DNA of 8,855 nt from assembly GCA_002408345.1 (NCBI GenBank), contig DHRX01000015.1:16521-25375 (forward strand). Reading direction: 5' to 3'. Source of the stretch: Firmicutes bacterium UBA5301. GTDB lineage: Bacteria; Bacillota; UBA5301. The stretch's first letter is position 1; every line of letters begins with the position of its first letter. The notes under the pieces were generated by a model. That model did not search any database, had not been told where the DNA came from, and saw nothing but the letters and a program-made list of their open reading frames with translations. Position numbers and translations under genes: made by a program. This document shows positions 1 through 7,505 of the stretch, one piece after another.

Positions 1-926
1 TCAGCCGCATCAATCCAAATACCAAAAGGCTGAGCAAATAAGGGGATCTCGGCATGACCGCCAATTCGACCTAAATATTCGCCTTGGTAATCCAAAATCT
101 GGATTAGATTCAGCATACTATCTGTTACGTACAGGTTGCCTTCGCTATCAGCAGCAATGGTTTTGGGCCGGGAAAAACAACCCTTGGTATCTCCAGCTCG
201 ACCAAATTTGCTGTCAAACTCCCCTTCTGGAGAAAATACTTCAATCCGAAAGTTGAGAGCATTAACTATACAAACATAGCCATCAGCATCAAAGCCTACA
301 CCTACCGGATAATTCAGCTGCCCATCACGGGTTCCCTGTTCACCAAAGGCATACTGGAACTGGCCCTCTAAATTAAAGACATGAACCCGATGGGAGTCAA
401 TATCTACTACATATACATAGTCATCAGGGCTAATATTGATAGAAATTGCTCTTGCTAATTGACCTGGTTGGGGTTCTCCTCTCCGAGGCGGTTTTTCCCC
501 AAACTCAAAGAGATAATTCCCCTCGGGATCAAAGACTTGAACCCGGTTATTCCCGGAGTCAGCCACGAAAATCCGGTCTGTTTTATCGACGGTTAGAGCA
601 TTGGCATCTCGAAATTCCCCAGGTCGTCTTCCCCTGGTGCCAAAAGTCTTTAAAAATTGTCCGTTACTATCAAAAAAGAGCACCCGGTCATTATTATCTA
701 ATACAATAATGCGTCCGGTACTGTCAGTAGCCACATCTGAAGGTCGGGATATTTCCCCAAACCCCTCGGGAAGGCTACGAATTTCTAACAACAACTCAGC
801 ACCAACATAGCCATCAACGTCATAAAGCACCTCATCATCTGCTACAGCGATAAGCGGTAATAGTATAATTAGTCCTACTAATAAGGTTATGGTTCGGATC
901 CAAAGACCTGTTCCGTCCCGCGTCAT
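1..926 (-). CDS. Secreted NHL-repeat beta-propeller protein (3' end outside window)
   Basis: The reading frame starts at ATG 926 and stays open for 308 codons to the window edge, so the C-terminus is missing. An N-terminal hydrophobic stretch (about residues 10-29) ending in IAVA|DD looks like a signal peptide, so the protein is probably exported or membrane-tethered. From about residue 55 there are five NHL-type repeats of 42-52 residues, ending near 96, 143, 195, 242 and 289. Each has the pattern 'P..v..d..g.iyV.D..n.RVqVFd.eG.f...fG'. A sixth begins at the edge, fitting a six-bladed propeller. NHL propellers usually bind protein, peptide or glycan ligands; none can be named here. An AAAGGTGG ribosome binding site (935-942) lies 8 bases before the ATG, supporting this start. 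It lies 51 bases downstream of the GGDEF/HD-GYP gene. The family assignment is firm; the role is unknown. Confidence 0.88.
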   Translation of the reverse strand, partial: MTRDGTGLWIRTITLLVGLIILLPLIAVADDEVLYDVDGYVGAELLLEIRSLPEGFGEISRPSDVATDSTGRIIVLDNNDRVLFFDSNGQFLKTFGTRGRRPGEFRDANALTVDKTDRIFVADSGNNRVQVFDPEGNYLFEFGEKPPRRGEPQPGQLARAISINISPDDYVYVVDIDSHRVHVFNLEGQFQYAFGEQGTRDGQLNYPVGVGFDADGYVCIVNALNFRIEVFSPEGEFDSKFGRAGDTKGCFSRPKTIAADSEGNLYVTDSMLNLIQILDYQGEYLGRIGGHAEIPLFAQPFGIWIDAA

Positions 927-950
927 GGAATAAACCACCTTTCTAGTTAT

Positions 951-959
951 ATTTTACCA
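951..959 (-). promoter_or_regulatory. Possible extended -10 promoter for the NHL gene
   Basis: The minus strand reads TGGTAAAAT, an extended -10 (TGn) with a hexamer matching five of six bases of TATAAT. It is about 25 bases ahead of the ATG and just upstream of the ribosome binding site. No good -35 hexamer is visible at 16-18 bases, so this is a weak inference; the gene may simply be read through from upstream. Confidence 0.25.
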
Positions 960-977
960 CATAATGGGCAAAAATTT

Positions 978-2642
978 TTAACTAACTTGATTTGCAATTT
1001 CCTGCTCAGCCACATCAACCACAGTGAGAAAAGCTTCCACTACTACCGGGTCAAACTGCCCGCCTTTCTCCTTAACCAACTCTTGTAGCGCAATCGTCTT
1101 ACCAAAAGCATTACGGTAAGGGCGTTTAGAAATCATAGCATCATAACTATCGGCAACAGCTAAAATCCGAGCCCCTAAAGGAATTTCTTCCCCTTGTAAC
1201 CCTCCCGGATACCCTTGTCCATCATAACGTTCATGATGGCCTCGGACGCTAGCAACAATATCCGCTAGATCCGGAAAAGACTCAAGAATACTGGCGCCAA
1301 AAAGAGGATGCTGCTTAATAATTCGCCACTCCTCAACAGTTAATGGCTCCTTTTTGTTTAATATTTCACGGCTAATTTCAATCTTCCCTATATCATGTAA
1401 GAAACCTGCGTATTTTAAGTTTTTTAATTCTTCTGAATCCAAACCTAGTTCCTCACCGATAGATTCTGCATATTTGGCCACCCGTTGGGAATGGCCATAG
1501 GTATAGCGATCTCTCGCATTAATTATAATTAACAAGGTTTGAAAAACTTCAAATATCGCCTTGGGGTTAGTTAGTTCCTCTTTTAGTTCTTCTTTAATCT
1601 CATCGATAAAACGGGAATAAACCCGAATTTGATTATGCCGGGCCAAGTTAACTTTGTATAGAGCGTCTTCTGCTGTCTTAATTAGGTCCTTAGCGCTATG
1701 AGCATGGTCTGGGTAAACGGCAATCCCGATTGAAACAGTAATACCTTCGTCTGCCAATTCTGTGGTTATCGTTGACTTAATCTGTTGCGCAATAGTAATG
1801 GCCGCATTGACAGTACTGTTGCAGAGTAGTAGTAAGTAAGAATCGCCGCTGTAACGAGCTAATATATCACCCTCCTGACCATTATCGCTTAAAAAGCCTG
1901 CAATATCTTGCAACACTTTATTACCAGCCTGATGTCCAAAGACGTCATTATATCTTCTAAAGTCATCTATATCAATAATTAAGAGAGCTAACGGTAACTG
2001 ATTGTCCTGTGCTTTTTGTATCTCTTCCTGAAAAAGCTGACTAAAATAGCGAAAATTATAGAGACCGGTTACCGGATCCTGAATCGATAACTGCTCCAAG
2101 TCCTGTTGAGAAGCCTGAAGTTCGGTGCGAGAACGAGAAAGAGAAGCCACTTGAATCCGGATCTTATTAGCCAGTCTAACTGCACCAATAAAAATAAACC
2201 CGTAAAACAAGCAGGCTAAAACAAACTGGGGCTCACGATAAAAAGAGAAGTCCCCCCTTACCTCATAAAGACCGAGCACATAACTAAAATGAAAGAGTAA
2301 ACCGTAAATAACCACATCTACGGTATTACCATTTTCCGATATCAATAAAATTAGGTAAAAATAACCAAATTGGTAGGGGCTAGTTAAACCGCCGGTATGG
2401 GCTATCAGTATCGTCAAAAAAAGGCTATCAATTACAAAACCGACAAACTGACTTATTTCCTGGATTAACCGGTGATTTTCTTCTTTCTGCGAAGCTTCCC
2501 AAAAAGTAATAGCTATATTTACTATTACAAGCACCAGCACCGCCGACCAGACACGACTATCGAAAGTTTCTGGGAATAATAACCAGGCAGAAAGAAAAAG
2601 GCCACTAAAAAAAGTCCAACGGCTAATCCAATGCGTTTGCAT
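978..2642 (-). CDS. Membrane GGDEF/HD-GYP protein, probable c-di-GMP phosphodiesterase
   Basis: A 554-residue protein. About six hydrophobic segments lie in residues 10-156 (near 10-23, 31-48, 65-81, 90-102, 107-125, 137-156), followed by a short helical linker, a GGDEF domain (about 189-345) and an HD-GYP domain (about 355-545). The GGDEF domain keeps the first metal-site region (LIIDIDDF, D224), but the signature motif is SGDSY at 265-269 and the inhibitory RxxD site is QEGD at 256-259. Cyclase activity is therefore doubtful. The HD-GYP residues look complete: H384, H416-D417 with K420, H445, H469-H470, GYP 477-479, D498. In this family that set hydrolyses cyclic di-GMP. The first 160 residues match no sensor domain I can name. 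The start is supported by TGAGGTG (2648-2654), 5 bases before ATG. It follows the polyprenyl synthase by 21 bases, so the two are probably cotranscribed. Confidence 0.92.
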   Translation of the reverse strand: MQTHWISRWTFFSGLFLSAWLLFPETFDSRVWSAVLVLVIVNIAITFWEASQKEENHRLIQEISQFVGFVIDSLFLTILIAHTGGLTSPYQFGYFYLILLISENGNTVDVVIYGLLFHFSYVLGLYEVRGDFSFYREPQFVLACLFYGFIFIGAVRLANKIRIQVASLSRSRTELQASQQDLEQLSIQDPVTGLYNFRYFSQLFQEEIQKAQDNQLPLALLIIDIDDFRRYNDVFGHQAGNKVLQDIAGFLSDNGQEGDILARYSGDSYLLLLCNSTVNAAITIAQQIKSTITTELADEGITVSIGIAVYPDHAHSAKDLIKTAEDALYKVNLARHNQIRVYSRFIDEIKEELKEELTNPKAIFEVFQTLLIIINARDRYTYGHSQRVAKYAESIGEELGLDSEELKNLKYAGFLHDIGKIEISREILNKKEPLTVEEWRIIKQHPLFGASILESFPDLADIVASVRGHHERYDGQGYPGGLQGEEIPLGARILAVADSYDAMISKRPYRNAFGKTIALQELVKEKGGQFDPVVVEAFLTVVDVAEQEIANQVS

Positions 2643-2663
2643 TAAGACACCTCAGTGTGCAGG

Positions 2664-3662
2664 TTAATATTGACGGTGAAGAGTGTACCAAGCTATTTTT
2701 ATTAAGTCCTGCTTAGCTCTGCTCTCGGGAATAATATCTAAGTATGCAATAGCTTCTTCTACATAATTTTCAGCTATTGAAAATGCATATTCTAAGGAGC
2801 GTTCTTTTTCCAGTAAGGTTACAACAACTCCAATATCTTCTGCCGTAATTTCATCGGCTTCAATAATTTTTCTAATCTGAGGGCCAGATTCAGTCTGTAG
2901 AGCGTGAATAACCGGCAAAGTTACATTACCTTCTCGCAGGTCACTGCCGACAGGCTTACCTACTTCTGCCTCAGTACCAACGAAATCCAAGAGATCATCG
3001 GCGATCTGGAAAGCTAACCCGATATTGAGACCGTAATTTTGTAAAGCTTGAACCTCTTCTTCAGAAGCTTCGCCTAGTACCGCTCCGGCTTCACAGCAAA
3101 AGGCCATGAATAAAGCGGTTTTTCGTTTAATCCGCTCAATATATTCGGTAAAGGTAACATCTGGATTGAAATAATTCAAAATCTGCAAAATTTCGCCATT
3201 ACCCATCTCAGTGAACATTGTGGTCACCGATTTTAGTAAACGATAATTCCGCTCTTCGATGAGCACATCCAACCCTTTCGTAAACAAACTATCGCCAACT
3301 AAAACAGCAACTTTATTACCCCAAGTACTATTTAGGGTAGCGGTACCTCGGCGCATGGTTGACCGGTCCACTACATCATCATGAATAAGGGTAGCCGTAT
3401 GAACCAGTTCAGCACCGGCAGCAATTTTAATAACCCGATCAAGTTCACCAATAAAACACTCTGCGGCCAGTAATAAGAGGATCGGCCGTAATCGCTTCCC
3501 GGTATTTTTTCGGAGCGGATTATAAACTTTATTTAACAAAAGGTCTTCTTCCTGGAACAAGACCATTAGCTCTTCCTCTACATGGCTTAACGGTTCTGCC
3601 AGTCTGTCACGGACTTCACTGATTGTGCTAGCATCAGCACTATTCCGGGCGAATTCAATCAT
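2664..3662 (-). CDS. Long-chain polyprenyl diphosphate synthase
   Basis: A 332-residue trans-isoprenyl diphosphate synthase, full length for the family. It condenses isopentenyl diphosphate onto an allylic primer. The GKRLRP substrate-binding motif is at 55-60, the first aspartate-rich motif DDVVD at 95-99, and the second, DDLLD, at 222-226; all catalytic aspartates are present. The residues four and five places before the first motif are small (A90, T91) rather than aromatic. This is typical of enzymes making long chains, such as the C35-C40 products used for menaquinone side chains. No menaquinone gene is in view, so the exact product is open. AGGTGA (3672-3677) lies 9 bases before the ATG. 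The 94-base gap from the ROK gene contains an extra Shine-Dalgarno-like sequence in a hairpin. Relatives are annotated as heptaprenyl or octaprenyl diphosphate synthase; I leave the symbol blank. Confidence 0.93.
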   Translation of the reverse strand: MIEFARNSADASTISEVRDRLAEPLSHVEEELMVLFQEEDLLLNKVYNPLRKNTGKRLRPILLLLAAECFIGELDRVIKIAAGAELVHTATLIHDDVVDRSTMRRGTATLNSTWGNKVAVLVGDSLFTKGLDVLIEERNYRLLKSVTTMFTEMGNGEILQILNYFNPDVTFTEYIERIKRKTALFMAFCCEAGAVLGEASEEEVQALQNYGLNIGLAFQIADDLLDFVGTEAEVGKPVGSDLREGNVTLPVIHALQTESGPQIRKIIEADEITAEDIGVVVTLLEKERSLEYAFSIAENYVEEAIAYLDIIPESRAKQDLIKIAWYTLHRQY

Positions 3663-3699
3663 GAATGCTTTTCACCTAATTCCTACAATAATCTAACCT

Positions 3700-3745
3700 G
3701 GGCTTAACCCCTCCTTAAGAGTTTCGCACCAAATAAGCTAAACCC
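3700..3745 (-). other. Hairpin with Shine-Dalgarno-like loop before the polyprenyl synthase
   Basis: In the minus-strand RNA, GGGUUUAGC (3737-3745) can pair with GUUAAGCCC (3700-3708) over 9 pairs, two of them wobbles. The 28-base loop carries most of AAGGAGGGG (3708-3716), which is not followed by a start codon. No U-tract follows, so it is not a standard terminator. It may be a leader element or chance. Confidence 0.3.
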
Positions 3746-3756
3746 TGCTGCTCATT

Positions 3757-4662
3757 TTAGGCAAGCGTAAGAGCTGCAGCACCAACCAAAGCTGAATCCC
3801 CCTTTAGTCCGGCCAAAGTAAACTTAGGCTCGGCTAAGCGAAGGTTTGCCGATGCCGCCATCGCTCTTTTCTTAATTAATTCTAGATAGGCGGTACCTAG
3901 CCCAACAGCAACACCGCCACCGAAAACTAAGCAATCGGGATCAAAATTCTGGGCAATAATGGCTACCGCCTGACCGCTACAGTTGGCCGTCTCCACCAGT
4001 AGCTCCTGAGCCCACCCCTCTCCGGCGAAAAAAGCCGCCCCAACCTCCCGAGCGCTAGCCTTTCTGCCTAGAAGTTTCTCGGCCTTCCTCGCGATAGCGG
4101 TACCGCTGGCACAAGCCTCCCAACAACCGGCCTGACCACAACCGCAAACCGGGCCATTAGGAACTAAAGGTATATGGCCAAATTCGGCGCCATTACCGAT
4201 GGAACCGGTAAACAAGCGCCCTGCGATAACCGCTCCACCACCGATTCCAGTGCTTATGGTAATATAGACCATACACTGGGAACCCTTCCCGGCACCAAAC
4301 CGATACTCAGCATAAGCTGCTGCCGTTGCATCATTTTGGAGGATAATCGGAGCCTTAAAGGTCTTCTCTAGCTGAGAAACAAGGGGGATCTCCCCCCAAT
4401 GGAGGTTAGGTGAATCATACATCAGCCCCTGGGCTAAATTAAGGGGGCCTGGAGCAGCTACGCCAATTATCGGAAAAGAAGAGACGCCCAGCCTAGTCAA
4501 TAGCTGTTGATAAAGGTTGTGCAGACGAGTTAAAAAATCGGCAAACCCACGGGTTGGCTCAGTAGCCATCGTAATCTTGTCCACTATCTGCCCTTGGGCA
4601 GAGACTAAGGCGACCGCCGTCTTAGTCCCGCCAATATCAATGCCAATACCATGTTTACCCAT
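3757..4662 (-). CDS. ROK-family sugar kinase (glucokinase-like)
   Basis: A 301-residue protein with the full ROK architecture. The N-terminal phosphate-binding motif DIGGTKT is at 9-15, the catalytic-base region NDATAAA has D111, the sugar-binding EFGH is at 160-163, and the zinc-binding signature CGCG..GC spans 173-180 followed by WEACASG. These cytoplasmic enzymes phosphorylate hexoses with ATP, mostly glucose and sometimes N-acetylglucosamine, N-acetylmannosamine or fructose. The intact kinase residues and missing N-terminal helix-turn-helix argue against a ROK repressor. The ATG (4662) directly follows the TAA of the isomerase gene with no spacer. Only a weak purine-rich AAGAAAGAG lies upstream, so translational coupling is likely. 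Pairing with a PGI/PMI favours glucose or mannose as substrate; this is inference. Confidence 0.9.
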   Translation of the reverse strand: MGKHGIGIDIGGTKTAVALVSAQGQIVDKITMATEPTRGFADFLTRLHNLYQQLLTRLGVSSFPIIGVAAPGPLNLAQGLMYDSPNLHWGEIPLVSQLEKTFKAPIILQNDATAAAYAEYRFGAGKGSQCMVYITISTGIGGGAVIAGRLFTGSIGNGAEFGHIPLVPNGPVCGCGQAGCWEACASGTAIARKAEKLLGRKASAREVGAAFFAGEGWAQELLVETANCSGQAVAIIAQNFDPDCLVFGGGVAVGLGTAYLELIKKRAMAASANLRLAEPKFTLAGLKGDSALVGAAALTLA

Positions 4663-5715
4663 TTAAGCTAGCTCTTTCTTCAATCTTTCAATTATCTCTA
4701 CCGGAGTCGGGTCAACCTCAAAGAGGGTTGCCAGATAGAGACTGGTGTAATCACCTAAATAGACTAAAGATAATATCCGCTCTAGGGTAGATCCCCCCCG
4801 ACTATGTACTTCAATAATCGCCCCGACATCTTCTTCAATTAATTTACGAGTAACATCGATACGTTTGCGCATCTCTGGACTCTCACCTTCATCTCGGAGG
4901 AGTACTACACCGATTTTTCTAGAGAGAGCAGGCTGACCGGTCCAGGCATTAATTTCGTTGTGATCCAATTCGGGAAAAACATTGTTGAAAACTACAGCTT
5001 TAGCATTTTCATTAATCTGGGTTTTCCAACGAAAAGCTACCGGACCAAGATAGGGTTCAGAGCCATAGATTAAAGGAATCAGCCCTTCTAAAGCTAGGGC
5101 TACTACTTTAGCGCCGTTTTTATCTACCGGCGATTCTGGTCGAAACTCAGCTCGCAAACCTTGTAAAAGCCGAACTACCGCCTCTACTTGGTCGGTAGTT
5201 ACCGTCACTAAACCTAGTTCGGTCACGATCCGTAATAGTGAAAATAACGAATAACCTAGGGCCGCCCGGGGCTGTAAGCCGCTAGGGATTTGAATAAACG
5301 GAACCTGCCACCCCTGAGCTAATTCTAAAATTTTACCGTTAGACGAGATAGCAATAAGGTTAGCCCCTCTCTCTTTAGCTGCCTGAAAAGCGGTTAAAGT
5401 TTCAGCTGTATTACCTGAATAGCTAGAAGCAATCACCAAGGAATTTTCTCCGACAAAGGCCGGTAAGTTATAATCCCGAGAAACAATAATCGGTACTGTT
5501 GCACTATCGGCAGCAATCACCCGCACTAAATCACCGCCAATAGCCGAACCACCCATACCACAAATCACCAGGTTCTGTGGTTTAGCTATTCCACTTAAAT
5601 CTGGCAAGGAAACCTGCCATCCTTGGGAAATCTGTTCCGGTAGCTGATAAATCGCCTGGGCCATAGCATCTTGAGCCAATTTCCGGCTGACCTGCTGACT
5701 ATCTAAATCAATCAA
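4663..5715 (-). CDS. Bifunctional phosphoglucose/phosphomannose isomerase
   Basis: A 350-residue SIS-domain enzyme of the PGI/PMI family, which interconverts glucose-6-phosphate or mannose-6-phosphate with fructose-6-phosphate in the cytoplasm. The first SIS domain has GMGGSAIGGD (53-62) and the phosphate-binding SSYSGNT (97-103). Further on, E236 in INENAK and H252 in ELDHNE are 16 residues apart, as are the catalytic Glu and His known from the archaeal PGI/PMI. The second SIS domain ends the protein. The start codon is TTG at 5715. It is chosen because AGAGGGGGT (5722-5730) sits 6 bases upstream and the next in-frame Met is residue 18, without such a site. It heads the set running through the ROK kinase and is separated from the beta-barrel gene by a terminator. 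Substrate preference between glucose and mannose cannot be read from the sequence. Confidence 0.93.
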   Translation of the reverse strand: MIDLDSQQVSRKLAQDAMAQAIYQLPEQISQGWQVSLPDLSGIAKPQNLVICGMGGSAIGGDLVRVIAADSATVPIIVSRDYNLPAFVGENSLVIASSYSGNTAETLTAFQAAKERGANLIAISSNGKILELAQGWQVPFIQIPSGLQPRAALGYSLFSLLRIVTELGLVTVTTDQVEAVVRLLQGLRAEFRPESPVDKNGAKVVALALEGLIPLIYGSEPYLGPVAFRWKTQINENAKAVVFNNVFPELDHNEINAWTGQPALSRKIGVVLLRDEGESPEMRKRIDVTRKLIEEDVGAIIEVHSRGGSTLERILSLVYLGDYTSLYLATLFEVDPTPVEIIERLKKELA

Positions 5716-5721
5716 CTTTCT

Positions 5722-5730
5722 ACCCCCTCT
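5722..5730 (-). promoter_or_regulatory. Ribosome binding site fixing the TTG start of the isomerase
   Basis: The minus strand reads AGAGGGGGT, 6 bases before a TTG that opens the frame of the PGI/PMI protein. It decides in favour of this rare start over the in-frame ATG 17 codons later. Confidence 0.7.
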
Positions 5731-5779
5731 GGAAAATTATTGCTGGACTTACTCCTTTAATATTTGTACAGCAGTAATA

Positions 5780-5807
5780 GGTTTCCTTTCTTGGCCCCTA
5801 GGAAACC
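5780..5807 (-). other. Small stem-loop upstream of the isomerase gene
   Basis: GGTTTCC (5780-5786) and GGAAACC (5801-5807) form a perfect 7-bp stem with a 14-base loop, just downstream of the terminator in the minus-strand direction. No U-tract follows, so it is not a second intrinsic terminator. It could be part of the isomerase mRNA leader. No convincing promoter is visible in 5716-5816. Confidence 0.3.
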
Positions 5808-5813
5808 GGGAAA

Positions 5814-5847
5814 ATGAAAAAGGGCCCCTATATATAGGGACCCTTTT
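5814..5847 (-). terminator. Intrinsic terminator after the beta-barrel gene
   Basis: Minus-strand RNA forms GGGUCCCUA - loop UAUA - UAGGGGCCC (core 5822-5843), flanked by A residues before and a run of five U's after (5821 down to 5817). The single non-Watson-Crick position is G-U in the minus-strand RNA but C-A in the plus-strand RNA, which fits use on the minus strand. It starts 13 bases after the stop codon at 5860-5862. Confidence 0.9.
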
Positions 5848-5859
5848 CGTCCATTGAGG

Positions 5860-7092
5860 TTAGAACTTGACGGATACACCGGCTGTGCCGTAGATATCGG
5901 CTTCCTGTCCAGCTTCCTTCTCATAGTGAGCACCAAAGTTGATGCCGTTAGGAGCAGCGTACTTAGCATGTGCTTCGTACTGGCTGACAGAGCTGTCGGC
6001 GATGGTCAAGCCGCCCTCGAGAGTGACGTTCTGCAATTGCGGAATCATGCTGAGAGTAGTGTCAGCACTAATCTCGTGGGTCAGGCTCTTATCCTGAACA
6101 TTCATTGTGCCTTCGTACTTACCGTTTACGATCAAACCAGCAACATCGAATGCCCGTCTGGCTTCTAGTGTAGCCTCTTGGTCCGGGTCATCGTAGGCAG
6201 CCTTCAGATCCACGCCGGCCTGAGTAGTCTCGACAGCAACGTCGAAACCGGTCTTCCGGTCATGAACTTCCTTCCACTCATCAGGATAAGTGTTCGAGTT
6301 GTCGGTCTTGTGCATAGCCGGCGCGAAAGCTTCACTAGAAACTCCACGGTAACCGCCGGAAAGAACTACGCCTTCGATCGGTTCAACACTACCCCGAACT
6401 TTGTAAGCGTACTCTTCTGCTGCATCCATGGCAAACTCGCCTGTAACGCCAACACCGGCAATCTGTGTTGAACCATCAACACCGAACTCGATGTTTTTGT
6501 CAGCAAGCCGGACTACAGTACCGCCGATTTCGGCAAACTGTAGATCGGTACGGGCTGAGAGACCAAGGTTAGCAGGGCTACCGTCTACGAAAGTAGCGAA
6601 GGTTTCAGCAGCCACTGGACCAACTTGGATTCCTTCAATCATAACACCTTTGGCGCTCCGACCAGCGACATAGTCGTTTTGGTCTAACGAAATATCACCA
6701 ATGGTAGTCGTTAGAGAAGGACCGCCATTCCAGTAAGCACCTTCAGCTTGGAGGTAAGCTTTCTTTACAGTCAGACCAAAGCTGTCCGCCTGTTGGCTAG
6801 TCCAATCACCGAGGTTTACCTTATCCCATTCCATGCTTTCGGAATCATCATTACGGGATTTGGTATTACCGATGGACCATGGTTTTAACTCGATAACAGC
6901 CTTAACCTGGTCACCGCCCTCACCTTTGAGAGCAAAGTCAATATCAAAGTAACTTTCTGCTCCTACTCCGTCTTTGTCCAAACTGAAGTCAGAGCCGAGT
7001 TCACCGCTTATTGCTAGACCGGAAGCGGCCATCGCAGGAGCGGCAAGACCCATGACTAGTGCTGTGACAAGAGCAATAGTTAGTTTCTTCAT
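5860..7092 (-). CDS. Outer-membrane-type beta-barrel (porin-like) protein
   Basis: A 410-residue exported protein. The start is ATG 7092, giving MKKLTIALVTALVMGLAAPAMA|ASG, a textbook signal peptide cleaved near residue 22. AAGGGGG (7104-7110) lies 11 bases before it. The same frame is open 38 codons further up to 7206, but that extension would bury the signal peptide. The mature part is rich in short alternating polar/hydrophobic strands, Gly and Asp, has almost no Cys, and ends in GVSVKF with a terminal Phe. Terminal aromatics of this kind are the assembly signal recognised by BamA-type machinery. I see no S-layer-homology domain at the N-terminus, unlike OmpM of Negativicutes. Codons end in C or G more often than in neighbouring genes, suggesting high expression. 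I recognise no named family; general porin is the best guess, a surface-layer protein the alternative. Confidence 0.75.
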   Translation of the reverse strand: MKKLTIALVTALVMGLAAPAMAASGLAISGELGSDFSLDKDGVGAESYFDIDFALKGEGGDQVKAVIELKPWSIGNTKSRNDDSESMEWDKVNLGDWTSQQADSFGLTVKKAYLQAEGAYWNGGPSLTTTIGDISLDQNDYVAGRSAKGVMIEGIQVGPVAAETFATFVDGSPANLGLSARTDLQFAEIGGTVVRLADKNIEFGVDGSTQIAGVGVTGEFAMDAAEEYAYKVRGSVEPIEGVVLSGGYRGVSSEAFAPAMHKTDNSNTYPDEWKEVHDRKTGFDVAVETTQAGVDLKAAYDDPDQEATLEARRAFDVAGLIVNGKYEGTMNVQDKSLTHEISADTTLSMIPQLQNVTLEGGLTIADSSVSQYEAHAKYAAPNGINFGAHYEKEAGQEADIYGTAGVSVKF

Positions 7093-7313
7093 AGATTGAT
7101 TATCCCCCTTAGTACGATGTGTAGAGTATTGAGAGTGTACTGATCTTTGTGAGTACGTCGCTAACACTAATGTTACAGTGATGTTGGCTGCAATGAAGGG
7201 CTGCATTGTCTATAACTGAGGGGTTCAGAAAATTGTAAGTCTCCATGTTACCTTACCTTTCCATCATCCCTACTCGGTACTGCGAATAGTGCTGCAATCT
7301 ATTATCATCCGTC

Positions 7314-7360
7314 CGATACGGCCTAAGCGGGATCTGTCCACCTCCTTTCAAACCGTATCG
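7314..7360 (-). other. Hairpin with a non-initiating Shine-Dalgarno sequence
   Basis: CGATACGG (minus strand, 7353-7360) pairs perfectly with CCGTATCG (7314-7321), an 8-bp stem with a 31-base loop. The loop carries GAAAGGAGGTGG (7338-7349), almost fully complementary to the 3' end of 16S rRNA, with no ATG, GTG or TTG at a usable distance after it. A competing 5-bp pairing exists with TATCG (7368-7372) just upstream. The site is 248 bases before the beta-barrel ATG, reminiscent of the mRNA-stabilising STAB-SD of Bacillus cry3A. Confidence 0.4.
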
Positions 7361-7505
7361 TTTGCGGCGATAACCGTTAAAAATGTAATCTGTATGACTA
7401 ACATAAGTTATCAAGGTGCGCAAAAAAATAAACTCTATTTTTTACTACGTGCTATATTATTCTCCTCCCTAGATACGCTTCCTGCTGTTACTAGCCTTGT
7501 ATCTC

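Noticed and set aside
970..979. AAAAATTTTT palindrome at the end of the GGDEF/HD-GYP gene as a terminator.
   Set aside because: It has no GC stem and too small a hairpin; it is a short AT palindrome overlapping the stop codon.
7093..7206. Upstream extension of the beta-barrel gene to an ATG at 7206 (38 extra codons).
   Set aside because: It would place a polar segment before a textbook signal peptide; the ATG at 7092 has its own ribosome binding site and begins MKKLTIAL.
7331..7350. Plus-strand sequence GGATCTGTCCACCTCCTTTC resembles the 3' end of 16S rRNA (GGATCACCTCCTTTC).
   Set aside because: The match is limited to the anti-Shine-Dalgarno core, with an insertion and no other 16S sequence upstream. 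It is the complement of a minus-strand Shine-Dalgarno, not an rRNA fragment.
7425..7446. AT-only inverted repeat followed by a T-run on the minus strand as a terminator.
   Set aside because: The stem would be all A-U pairs and very weak; an UP-element-like AT tract is a better reading.
7450..7458. Plus-strand TGCTATATT as an extended -10 promoter giving RNA antisense to the holin-like gene.
   Set aside because: There is no -35 match at a suitable distance and no plus-strand gene or terminator downstream; chance is likely in AT-rich sequence.
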